Positions 26,101 to 36,600 of a stretch of 64,000 bases of DNA are shown piece after piece. A model generated the notes under the pieces. That model saw nothing but the letters and a program-made list of their open reading frames with translations, was not told the origin of the DNA and ran no database searches. Location of the stretch: NCBI RefSeq assembly GCF_000247815.1, contig NC_021692.1, forward strand, positions 4,972,461 to 5,036,460. The letters are read 5' to 3'. How positions within the stretch are numbered: the first letter of the stretch is position 1; every line of letters begins with the position of its first letter. This DNA is from Ficedula albicollis (Eukaryota > Chordata > Aves > Passeriformes > Muscicapidae). The translations under genes were made by a program, and so were the position numbers.

Positions 26101-27858
26101 CCTATGCCTTCGTTAGTAGCTCTGCACTAATGAACTCAAACATACCTTACTCACAGCATCATCATTCCTCCCAGCTCCTGGAAAAACACAACAAAATCAG
26201 GTTTTTGTGTGGGGCTCGCATTTACAGCTCCTCATTTCACAGCGCACTGAATAATCAGAACGATCACTCTCAGCTCCCTTTGTTTCCTCCCCCAGGGCAC
26301 AAAAGCAGGCAGAGACAGGCGGGAGTGGGGTGCAGGAGGTTCTAATGTCACTTCATGATGTCACTTGGATCCTGCACATCCAGCCCGTCCCTGAGGAGGG
26401 GCAGCACCAGCTCTTCTCCCTCCCCACACAGCCCAGATTTGCCCCCATTCCTGCCAAGCCCCATTTTCCCCTGAGCAAAAGCCAAAAGTTCCTCACCACC
26501 CACTTCCAGGCACTGTTTTTTTTTTCTTACTCTTCCTTCCCCCTACTGCTGACAGGTTCTGCATCTGAGATGCAGAATTAAAATCACAATTTGTCAATAT
26601 ATTGCTTATTAATTGCCCAGGATGATTTTTCTAGAATCTGCTTAGCATTTCTCCTTGGACTCAGAGAATTCACTGCACAAAAGCCAAAAGCCCCTCAAGA
26701 TAAACCAAAAAATGCAGGGTGTTTTCACTCTTTCAAGCAAAAGCTGTGAGTTTTTCTCTAAATATAACAGCATATTCATTCATTATGTATTTATTTTTCC
26801 TTCTTTGGTGTTGCATTTGCTGGCCTTGTGCTGAACTCCACATTATTGTAAAACAAAACCTGTTTTTTCCCTCTCCACCACAGTTCTCCATGGGGGCTGG
26901 AAATGTTCACAAAGGAGTTCTCTTGTCTCCCTTCAGACACCCCTTTAAAGCCAGCAGCAGCTTTTGGAGCCCCTTTCTCAGGGCCTGTGGGGTTCCTTGG
27001 AAGCCAGCAGAGCTTTCTCAGGGCTCCAGCTCCCAGCTCAAAGCCCCTTTGTGAGCCCTCCTGAAAGGCCCAGGGGTGATGGGGCTGCAGCACCAACCCC
27101 AGGTCATGGCAGGGACACTCCCAGCACCAGGGAATCCTCCTGGGAATCCTCCTTTTTCTGGGAGGCTGCAGCAGCACAGGACAAAGGGAAGGGCTCATCC
27201 CTCCCTTCGTAGGTTGGTGGCTGCAGGAAGCATCTGTGGCTGCAAAAAAAAAATCAGCTTTTTCTTTGCTCCTGCTCCTCTGAGCTTGCCCAGCCTTCCC
27301 AAGGGAGGCTCCTGCTGGAATCCTGGGGAAAGGCTCCTGGCACTGCTCAGGTCTGGGCTTCCTCATCTCAGCTTTTCCCCCCATCCTCAGCACATCTTGC
27401 TGCTGCTCAAGGGACCATAAACTCACAGAAGTGCAGCTTTAACCACGATAACCACACCTAAACCCATCCTTTTCCTTTTCTTTTTGGCTTTTTTTTTTTT
27501 CCATCTTCCCTCATCTCTGTCATCAGTTTTCGACTGCAGCAGCAAAGAGACTTGGGGACATCAAAGACACTCGGGGACATCAAAGACACTTGGTGGCAGC
27601 ACTCACAAAGTCACAGCCACAAGGTGAGCCCTGGGGAATCTCTTAATAACCCATTTGAAAGCAAATTCTGTGATTAAGACAAAGTCCTGCAAGCACTGGC
27701 AGGTAAAAACTGAAGGAATTAATGCTCTAAAGAAGAACAAAACCAGGTTTGGGTGCAGCCAACACTTCTGGATCCTTTTCCTCACCTGCCTGGCTTGATT
27801 CCCTCAGGAGCAGCACGGTTGTAACCACACAGATTGTGAAGTGAAGACCTTTATCCAT
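17189..27858 (-). CDS. KBP: Kainate-binding protein (glial iGluR relative), complete in nine exons
   Basis: On the minus strand nine exons join with consistent phases: 27858-27786, 25111-25059, 22491-22312, 21553-21327, 21064-20967, 20495-20278, 19807-19582, 18756-18509 and 17290-17189 (stop TAA at 17191-17189). The product is about 474 residues against about 487 for chicken KBP, which it matches closely from signal peptide to C-terminus. Layout: signal peptide; S1 half of the ligand-binding domain with APLTVTSAREEV, the Arg that grips the ligand carboxylate; M1; pore loop; M3; S2 half with GTLEGSST and SNYAFIGES; M4 (LFLTLGIGLALGVLAALAEL); short cytoplasmic tail. There is no amino-terminal domain. 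The pore is degenerate: the Q/R position is Leu (GALALQG) and the gating motif SYTANLAAF reads AYIANFTAL. In chick the protein is abundant in Bergmann glia, binds kainate and is not known to conduct alone. Mammals lack it. The exon 2 start is the least certain junction. Confidence 0.92.
17364..17487 (+). repeat. Tandem direct duplication, 62-bp unit, KBP intron 8
   Basis: A unit starting AGGGTGGGGAGCACACTC occurs at 17364 and 17426 with few differences. Confidence 0.8.
17865..18490 (+). repeat. VNTR with 61-bp units organised as 122-bp dimers, next to KBP exon 8
   Basis: Two related 61-bp units alternate, one with AGGAGTAAATGCAGG and one with AGGATAAAATGCTGG, giving a higher-order period of exactly 122 bases (for example 17991, 18113, 18235, 18357). 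Diverged single units flank both ends. The array stops about 18 bases from the splice donor of KBP exon 8 (GTGGGC, 18508-18503). Open frames through it are repeat artefacts. Confidence 0.9.
18759..19265 (+). repeat. Near-perfect 253-bp tandem duplication starting at the acceptor of KBP exon 8
   Basis: Bases 18759-19011 repeat as 19012-19265. I saw one substitution (GGGAGAG versus GGGAAAG). Both copies end in TATATA/CACACA microsatellite. The left edge is two bases from exon 8, inside the minus-strand acceptor, so the pyrimidine tract has been copied but the AG has not. Confidence 0.9.
19186..19302 (+). repeat. TA/CA microsatellite cluster in KBP intron 7
   Basis: Runs of (TA)n and (CA)n alternate here. 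A shorter version occurs in the first copy of the 253-bp duplication at about 18933-19010. Confidence 0.85.
23621..24925 (+). repeat. 59-bp VNTR, about 22 nearly perfect copies, KBP intron 2
   Basis: The unit contains GCAGCTGGCACCTCCACACC and CCAGCCCCCAAATCCCCC. It recurs every 59 bases from 23621 to about 24925 with almost no variation; the first copy has one extra C and the last diverges. Because 59 is not a multiple of three and the unit has no stop, ORFs of about 450-600 codons appear on both strands. They are artefacts. The array sits between KBP exons 3 and 2, about 135 bases from the exon 2 donor. Confidence 0.95.
25059..25118 (-). other. KBP: KBP exon 2: start of the S1 ligand-binding lobe
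   Basis: The exon encodes ESRGAGEGLPTLTVTTIL, ending at donor GTAAGG. LPTLTVTTIL is the family's first beta strand. The strongest acceptor (TTTGCAG, exon start 25118) does not fit the phase of exon 1. An AG seven bases further on (CACAG, exon start 25111) does. Either the weaker acceptor is used or a small exon between exons 1 and 2 has been missed; chicken KBP is about 13 residues longer in this linker. Confidence 0.65.
25707..25736 (+). repeat. (AAAT)n microsatellite
   Basis: Six or seven copies of AAAT/TAAA lie in KBP intron 1. Confidence 0.85.
27786..27858 (-). other. KBP: KBP exon 1: start codon and signal peptide
   Basis: The ATG is at 27858-27856. It is followed by about 24 codons with a hydrophobic core (CVVTTVLLL) and a cleavage-like end (RESSQA), then a consensus donor GTGAGG. 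The first residues MDKG and the end LLLRESS match the chicken protein. This exon lies 2.7 kb upstream of exon 2 and is too short for ordinary ORF finding. I could not assign a promoter. Confidence 0.8.
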
Positions 27859-28776
27859 TGGAGCAGAAATTCCTGCTGCTCTAAAGGAACCTCAAAAGTA
27901 ATAAAAAACCATTACACCAGAAATTATAAAAAAATAAATTCAAAATGCCCAAGAAAACTTACAATTTATGAGAGTGTGTAGGCAAAAATGTACTACACAT
28001 GGCACTACTTGCTGCTGACTGATGCTCAGAAAACACTGGATTTAGTGATCTTACCTCATCAGCTTTTAGGAAATTTCCCCAGTCCTGCATCCTATGAAAA
28101 CTCTTAGCATTACAGCTCAGTACTTTCCCTCACTCATTTTCCCTGTATTTTTCACCTTTATAGAGAATTAACTAAAACCTCCACAGAAGAATCTTTCCAG
28201 GTTAAATTTCAATGCTGATTTTGTTGTTGCTGCCATTTAGAAATGCTGCCAAATGGGAATATGTTGATCTTTGTGAAAGGACCAGAGGAGAGAGCTGAGG
28301 TCTGAGCTGTACATCAACCAGCACTGACTTTATACTTTATTCTACAACTACTTTTTAGACAAAGTGGTTGGCGCTCTTGGCTGTTGCCAGAGCAGCACAA
28401 AAACTGAGCAGCTGCAACAAACACGGGGGGGAAAAAAAGGAAAAGAAGCAGCAACCTTCAGGCTGAGCCAGGGAGGAACTCTGCTTTTCCTGGTAGGCTT
28501 AACCTCTAAATTCCTGTTCTTTTTCCCTTACAATTTGGTAAATGCAACAAAACCATCTTTGTTTCAAGTGGCCTCCTCTAAAAACCCCCAAACCAGAGCT
28601 GGTAACACATTGCTGGCATCACCTTGAAAAGGAAGTTGTAAATATTTGAGAGCACAAATAGGGTGCAAATGTGGGTTTAAAAGCCAGGAAGGAGCCGGTG
28701 GCACCAGGCTTTGCTCCTTGCCAGAACCAGAGCACGAATTGAAGGCATTTCTCACTTACAGAGAGTCCCTTGGCCC

Positions 28777-28812
28777 GTCTGTCTGTCTGTCTGTCTGTCC
28801 GTCCGTGGGTCT
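28777..28812 (+). repeat. (GTCT)n/(GTCC)n microsatellite
   Basis: About six GTCT units are followed by GTCC units. Confidence 0.85.
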
Positions 28813-28893
28813 GTGCAGGATGCTCAGGGTGCCCAGCACAGGAGCAGTGGCAATCCCACAGGCTCGGGCATCCCGCGCTGGGTTAAATACCCG

Positions 28894-28937
28894 GGAGAGG
28901 AGGAGGAGGAAGAGGAGGAGGAGGAGGAGGTGGAGGA
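28894..28937 (+). repeat. (GGA)n purine-rich tract
   Basis: GGA/GAA triplets run for about 44 bases, just upstream (in KBP orientation) of the KBP start region. Confidence 0.8.
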
Positions 28938-31337
28938 GTGGCCTCTGAAGGTGCCAGCTGGACCGGGGGACACCGGGGGCTTTGGGGAGGAGGTGACCAC
29001 AGCAAGGACAGGATTTGGAAGCAGCTCAGTCCAGCAGCTGATGCTGCATCAAGACTCACAGAATTCTGTTACTGGCCTGTGGTGTTCCTGTAAAATTCCT
29101 CCCTTTGGAGCTGTCCCAGCTGGGCAGCAGCTGTGCCCATTTTCCTGCCTGTTGATCACACAGACAAAATCAGCTTTGAAATACACAATGGAATGTTCAT
29201 TATCAGTGTTCCTGAAGGCCAAGCTGGAGGAATACAGACCATAAATCCCATGTCCAGTCATGTCCAGTACACTGCTGGTGATCTGGAGACTCTGGGTTTC
29301 AGATCTTACAGTTTCATGAACTGAAACCCACATCCAGGAATCTCAGGATGCACAGGAAGAGCAAAACTGTGACCTTCTGCTGACTTAAATTCCAAATAAT
29401 TCTTAAATGCTGGAATAAATTCCACTTATAGGAATAAATAAATACATGATGAATGTATTATGCAGTGTCACAAAACAAGCTTTAAAAGTGGTCACTACTA
29501 ATTTGGAAGCAAGGGGGCAAATTTCACATGTACCCTAAGGAGTTAAATCCAGATCCTCTTGGTTAAAACTCTGAACAAAGGTAAATGTTTTGAAGTGCTA
29601 TGTGATGCTGCCTGCTGTGAGGTGCATTAATTTAACAAGTATTGCTTAATCAATTAAAGATGAAAACCATCTGATTGTGAGACTTCTTTGAGAAGACACA
29701 AATAGACCTTTTAAACATTAACTTTCCAAAGCTGTCAAGTTGCATGTACTTGACATTAAAGCTGCAAAAGCATTAAAGTTACAAAAGCAGCGACTCCCTG
29801 CAGCTTTTCAGCCTGAAATTAAAGTATTACAAGAACGATTTTTTCGTCCAGAGAATGTTAATGAAACTTGCTTTGTGCTGGGACACAATGGGAGGCTCCT
29901 CTTGGCAGATCACACGTTCTGCTGCAGCTTCACCTCGTTCCCTTCAGAGCCTGCAGTGACTCTGTGGGGTCACCCCAGTGCACATCCCAAACCTTTGCTG
30001 CACAAAGCTCTCCTGGGATCTGCAGGGTCTGAGTCCTGCAGACAAGCTGTGCACATCCGAGCCAGGCTGCAAAACTGAGGGAATACTTTCAGACAAAACA
30101 TGCTGAAGAGCAGTTGAAAAGATTTAATCAGAAAATTTAACGCCCCCAACTTTATATTTTGATATCTCAGAGTTTAAATTTTGTTACTGCTTTGGTGTCT
30201 GAGAGTTTAAGGTCTTTTGACCAAGGGCTTCTAAAATTAGAACCAAGAGCCTCTTTCCAGCTCCACAAGTGACAACCCTTCCAGGAGGAGTGTGAAGGAT
30301 GTAAAATGCACTTTCACTGTGCACTTTGCTGGGACAGGAATAGAAGTGATTTTTTCAGTCAAGTGACAGGTGAAGAGCAAAATTGTGCTGCAGCATTTTC
30401 AGTCAGACTTTAAACCCCTCAGTGATGAAACAGGGCCATCTGTGTTACTTGTACAGCTGCTCCAGGATGGATCAGCTCCTTCTGTCTCTTTGGCTACTAA
30501 TCCCACCAGAGTTTTCATCCTTGCAGCCAGGGCTCTGCCCCAGCCCCTGTGCTGTGTCTCACACCACAGAATGTCACTCTGCCAATCCTTGCACATGTTC
30601 TGGAGGACCTGAGAAAATCTGAGCTGGGTCTGTGCTGGCTACCCCTCTGTAAAAGAGTAAAATAAATGTTATCCACAAAGGAAGTTGAAAAACAAAGCAA
30701 ATAGAATGAACCATGTTTGTGTATCACAAACCCCAGTGTTGTGTTACAGCTAGAGTCACCAGCTGGAAGGTTAAATATGTTTATTTTAGTAGTGTAAGGT
30801 GGTTTTACAAACAAATTCTTAAATTTTGCAATATACACAAAAGAATCATTACAAAGGCAAAATATCCTCTCAATAATAGGGACTCTATGCAGCCTGAAAT
30901 AAAATTAAACCTCTGTTTCTCTTTAAAATGCATTTTAGTAAACATTCTTCTCCATCACTGATAAAATGTACATCTATAATAAATGACATCATAATTGGGG
31001 ACTGTGGGGACACATGACAACATCCCTAAAAATAAAAAGTAAAAAAAAAGGGGAGGAAAAATTATTACTCTGTTTAGGTTGTTATTTAATTCTAAATATG
31101 TCCATCTAAAAAAATTAAATATCTCTCTTTTTTAAACATATCATTGAAAATTTTGCATGGCAGTGCAATACAGAAATAGTAAAATTCATCCAAAAAGTGC
31201 TATGTACAGCAGCATTGTTAAAATACCATAAGAAGGGACAGTGCTGTTTCAAGGAAAGGCTGACATGCTTCGTAGCCATTTCTGAAGTAAAGTCAGAAGA
31301 TATTGCCTGTCTATTTTTAGCCATTCCCTTCTCTCCT

Positions 31338-33613
31338 CTGTCTCAATTCCCTCAGACAATGCCTTGAGACAAGGAACAGCCACAGTTCAGTTTCAGGGTG
31401 TGCATGTGTACATACATGTGCAGACATCTCTTTGCATACACACAGGTGTATATATATAGACAGATAGATAGAGATACAGATATATAAACAGGCTGGGTTT
31501 ATAAAAGCATTGCTTTGGAACAGGAGAGCTCTTCTTCAAAGAGAAAATGTGGATCTTCACTGAAATAACCAGGTCCACGATGGAAGATGGACTGTACCTA
31601 TCACATTATTAATTCACACCCTCAGAGGCCTCAAACTCTTCCAGAAAACAAAACGTGATTCTAAGTCCAGCCTCCTTACATGGATCCATGACTTGTAAGA
31701 GCAAAATTTACCTTAGCATCACATTTAGCTATTAAACATCAAGGTTACCTATTGTCAGAAGAATTATTGAAATTAGTAAAGACCAAGAGCAAACTGCAAA
31801 CGCCAGAAGTGGTCACACACAAAGGAGGCCGAATCGGAGGCTGGGCAAAGCGCGATTAAAAACGAATCTCATCTGTCCTTTTGGAGCCGAGATGTTAAAG
31901 CACCCTTGGGCTCAGGGAAGGCCGGGGAGCACCGGGCCGTGGCAGGATGGTTTGGGGCCTCTCAGGTGGCCGTGTTTTGCTGTGACAGCAGTGCAGACAG
32001 CGCCCAGCGCCGTCACGGCTGCCGCAGGGTCACAGTTTGAGCATGAAGAACACCTCGGTGTCGGGCTGGCCTTTGGGCGAGGCCGGCGGGGCGCCGTGGG
32101 CAGCGGGGTCGCTGCAGCCGGCCCTGCCCACGCTGCAGGCGCCCTCGGGGTTGCCCCTCTCCTCGATGGGGCTGCCCCCGAGCCGCGCCCGGCCCTGCAG
32201 GCGCTGCCTCTCCTGGGCCTGCCGCGCCCTGTTGGCGATGTAGCGCACGCGGCTCTGGCTGCGCGACGACGAGCGCCGCAGCAGCCCCGCGCTCTCGCCC
32301 TCCTCCTCCGACTCGCTGGGCTCCAGGCTGATGGGGGACGTGATGTCGTTCTCCTGCTGGAAGGCCGTCAGCCTCTTCAGCTGCTCGGTCAGCTCGTCCC
32401 GGGGCCTGGCCTGGCCCCGCAGGCCCGAGGAGCGGCGCTGCTCCCGCATGGAGCGGGTGACGAAGCTCCTGCTTCCCCTGTCTCAATTCCCTCAGACAAT
32501 GCCTTGAGACAAGGAACAGCCACAGTTCAGTTTCAGGGTGTGCATGTGTACATACATGTGCAGACATCTCTTTGCATACACACAGGTGTATATATATAGA
32601 CAGATAGATAGAGATACAGATATATAAACAGGCTGGGTTTATAAAAGCATTGCTTTGGAACAGGAGAGCTCTTCTTCAAAGAGAAAATGTGGATCTTCAC
32701 TGAAATAACCAGGTCCACGATGGAAGATGGACTGTACCTATCACATTATTAATTCACACCCTCAGAGGCCTCAAACTCTTCCAGAAAACAAAACGTGATT
32801 CTAAGTCCAGCCTCCTTACATGGATCCATGACTTGTAAGAGCAAAATTTACCTTAGCATCACATTTAGCTATTAAACATCAAGGTTACCTATTGTCAGAA
32901 GAATTATTGAAATTAGTAAAGACCAAGAGCAAACTGCAAACGCCAGAAGTGGTCACACACAAAGGAGGCCGAATCGGAGGCTGGGCAAAGCGCGATTAAA
33001 AACGAATCTCATCTGTCCTTTTGGAGCCGAGATGTTAAAGCACCCTTGGGCTCAGGGAAGGCCGGGGAGCACCGGGCCGTGGCAGGATGGTTTGGGGCCT
33101 CTCAGGTGGCCGTGTTTTGCTGTGACAGCAGTGCAGACAGCGCCCAGCGCCGTCACGGCTGCCGCAGGGTCACAGTTTGAGCATGAAGAACACCTCGGTG
33201 TCGGGCTGGCCTTTGGGCGAGGCCGGCGGGGCGCCGTGGGCAGCGGGGTCGCTGCAGCCGGCCCTGCCCACGCTGCAGGCGCCCTCGGGGTTGCCCCTCT
33301 CCTCGATGGGGCTGCCCCCGAGCCGCGCCCGGCCCTGCAGGCGCTGCCTCTCCTGGGCCTGCCGCGCCCTGTTGGCGATGTAGCGCACGCGGCTCTGGCT
33401 GCGCGACGACGAGCGCCGCAGCAGCCCCGCGCTCTCGCCCTCCTCCTCCGACTCGCTGGGCTCCAGGCTGATGGGGGACGTGATGTCGTTCTCCTGCTGG
33501 AAGGCCGTCAGCCTCTTCAGCTGCTCGGTCAGCTCGTCCCGGGGCCTGGCCTGGCCCCGCAGGCCCGAGGAGCGGCGCTGCTCCCGCATGGAGCGGGTGA
33601 CGAAGCTCCTGCT
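31338..33613 (+). repeat. 1.14-kb tandem duplication of the PLCH2 terminal coding region and 3' UTR
   Basis: Bases 31338-32473 recur as 32478-33613 at a constant offset of 1140. I saw no substitution in the blocks I compared. The copy nearer the gene body (32478-33613) contains the end of the functional last exon. The other copy holds the same final codons, stop and 3' UTR but is cut off at 32473. Four filler bases separate the two. Confidence 0.93.
32030..32473 (-). pseudogene. 5'-truncated duplicate of the PLCH2 last exon
   Basis: This is the outer copy of the duplication. It repeats the last part of the PLCH2 frame, ending at the same residues (EVFFMLKL) and a stop at 32032-32030. It has no acceptor of its own because the break falls inside the exon. 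It lies downstream of the genuine stop (33172-33170), so it would be transcribed only as 3' UTR. Confidence 0.85.
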
Positions 33614-36600
33614 GATGCTGCGGTACTTGCTCTCAAAAGTGCACACGATGTCGTCGGAGGTGAGGTCCCCGAGGCTCTTGGACTTTGCCTGGTTATTCCC
33701 AACCGTGTCGTGGGCTTTGGATTTGTTGGAGGACTGCCTGAGGCTCTCCATGTAGAGCCTGCTCCAGGTGTGCCTCCGAGGGATGGACGAGAAGGCGTCC
33801 TGAGGGCTCCTGGCCAGCGGCCGGGGGCACAGCTCGTCGGCCGGCAGCTGCCCACAGCGCAGGTTGGGGTTGGACTTGCTCTTGCTGACCATTGGCATCT
33901 CGTGGCTGCAGGCGGTGGCGGAGCGCGGCCGCATGCCCTTCCTGATGGCCAGGGGCTCCAGGCTGTCCTGGCGGATGCCCAGGTCCGGGAGGCTCTTGCG
34001 AGCCAGGCTGGGCAGGGACAGGTCGATGACGGTGTCGTTGGAGGACATGCTGGACGAGGAGGACATGCTGTCCCGGTGGCTGCTGCAGTCCAGCTTGCTC
34101 CAGATCCGGTCATTGACAGTGGCATCAAAGTACACTTCTGCTGCTGGAGACAGGCTGCTCGGAATTTTTATTAAGGCTGAGGAGTCTGACGTCTTCAGTC
34201 CTTCATTCTTTGCCCTTCTTGCCAATGTGTAAGAGCTCATCTGAGAAACAGAGACAGGGAGAGCCTGTGCAGCCTGCCCTTTCTGGGGAGAGTCTGCCTG
34301 TGTGCCTGTAATGACATTGCTTTGCTGGGGTGGAACAGCTGCTGCACCCAGGTTTTGCACTTTGGATTCAGAGGTGCTTTTCATGTCTGTTAATACCTGA
34401 CCTGGTTGGTTGTTTTGCTTCTGGCAGCTTCCTACAGGTTGGCCAGCACTGTGACCTGCTGCCTCTACCAGCCTGGCTTTTTGGGGATGTGCTGCTGATC
34501 CACCCTGATCTTCAGCCTCACTGCACCGTGTCCAGCCGTTTCCTTCTGTGGGACATCCTGCCACACTTGTCCTCTCATCCTCTGGGGCTACTAAACTTGG
34601 GTCAGCTGCTCTTGGGACATCCTGCCCTTGGTCTTCTGCCAAATTTGTTCCTTGTTCTCTGGAGGGTGGGGGCTCTTGAGGCTGGTTGGGTGTGCTGCTT
34701 CCTTCTGATGGGGCTTCAGTGGAATGGTCAGACCCAGATCCTTCCTCAGAATCACTGTAAGGGGTAATGGGCAGAGGGAAGAGAAGGCTGCAGTGATGGT
34801 TCTCATTGGCAAGGACAGGCTCTTCTGTGATTGTTTCTAGGCTGCATAAAGAAGTGACTGACCTCTGGATTGAGAAGTGGCAGACATCTGGAATGGGAGG
34901 CATGAAAAGAAAAAGAGAGAAACAAGAAAAACAGAGATACAGGGTTAGTTATCTCTTACAAATTACTTATTCATTCATATTATGTGTTACCATTTTGTTC
35001 TCAAGGTGCTAGTCGCCTATGCTAATAATGATTTTAAAAATGTGATTTCAAATGCCTGGCCAAAGGCAGCAAAACATTTTGCACATTCAGTTTTAGCTGC
35101 ACAAAGCCCTGTTGCTTCAAGAAATCTCAGTCCATGCACAGCAGCACCATGTGACTGTTCTGGTTTTCTTATCAAACAACAACAGTACCCAGCGATTTTT
35201 GCCCTTTGTGTCCGCTTTTGTAAACCAACTTTGCTTCCTCCACCATTCAGCACCACTTAATTTGCAGTTTTCCTTCCTTCCAGCACTCAAACAGGTCAGG
35301 GTATCAGAGCACAACCAGAGCATGTGCAATAATCAAAACACCAGTTTGACCAGCAGATGTGATCCCACTGACCAGCCACTCAGAAGAGAAGCAGCACAGG
35401 ACTTGTGGAGCAGATTACAAATGATCTGCAGACAGTGGAATGTTGGCAATGGGACTTTTAAAAACAAAACCAAAGCTTTAAACAGACTTTGTTCTTCCAA
35501 AAAAAAAAAACTTGGTAATTTCTATTTTTAAAAAACTCTACAGACAGATGGGTCATGAACAGCAGGCTGAGAGTGCAACCCTGAAGAATCACTACAGCCA
35601 CCAATTACCTGGAGAAAATGCTCCATTCTCTGCAGTGTTTATCACCTGCACCCTGGGAGCCAAAGCAATCATGCCAAAAAGATTATGTCCCATATCTCCA
35701 AAGCACAGTGCAGACATGCATCCCAGAACTAACAAAGCACCACTGAGCCAGACCATAACCTTAAGGATACAGGAGCAGGTAATTATGGGGCAGCAAACAA
35801 GCAAAAACCAGGACTACAGGCAACAAGGTGCTCGAATCAGGGACACTCAGCAGACATTACCTTTGACTTGCTTGTCCTTTCAGTTCTTAACTAGAGAGAG
35901 AGAGTGTGCATGTAGAATAATAGGACAGAACAGAGGAAAAAATCCAGTTAATGTAGGGAAGGCAGGTGCAGATAACAGGATAAATTAGTGCTGAGGGAGG
36001 GAAAGGAGATGTACAGGAATATTCACACATGGTTGTAGGATCCTAAGAATTTCTGACCAACCAGAGCACTCAATGGAATCCACACATGGACAGATATTAA
36101 GTTCATTTTTTTAATCATAGAAGAATGAAAATACTTGTTAGCATTGAAGAAACACTCCACTGGACAGGAAAATGGAATCACAGAGTCATGGAATCACAGA
36201 ATCAGGGAATCACAGAATCACAGAGTGGGTTGTGATGGGAAGGACCCTAAAAATCATCAAGTTTCAAGTACCCTGACAGGATGCAAGGACACCTTCCAGG
36301 TTGATGGACTCCTTCAAAGACTTTTCCTAATGGAAAACATCACCTGCACTCCCAGAACCTGCCCAGGGAATACCAGGCCTTTCCTTTGGCACCAGGATTT
36401 CCAGCCCAGTGCAGGAACTCAAGGATGGGAGCAGCTCTTCCCTGGCCTGTCCTGCATTAGCTGGAAGTGTTGGAAGGGAATCAAGCACATGTGCCCTTAA
36501 TCCAAATCCAACATTCCAGACTCTCAGTGTCTGGAGGAGTGTCAGGGAGAGCCCAGGGCTGATCAGACCTGTGAACTCTCCTTCTCCCCATCCACCAGCA

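Larger units (their letters stand above)
27859..31337 (-). other. Spacer upstream of KBP and downstream of PLCH2
   Basis: This interval holds the KBP promoter region and the far end of the PLCH2 3' UTR. I find no additional coding exon. It contains a (GTCT)n run near 28777-28812 and a purine-rich (GGA)n run near 28894-28937. ATTAAA at 31090-31085 and AATAAA at about 30784-30779 on the minus strand are candidate PLCH2 poly(A) signals. Confidence 0.5.

Noticed and set aside
32030..32449. Second apparent PLCH2 C-terminal coding region
   Set aside because: It is the truncated outer copy of the 1,140-bp duplication without its own acceptor, and lies downstream of the true stop.
31892..34174. Long GC-rich plus-strand ORFs (235 and 380 codons)
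   Set aside because: They are shadows of the PLCH2 last exon, with the correct frame, acceptor and homology on the minus strand.
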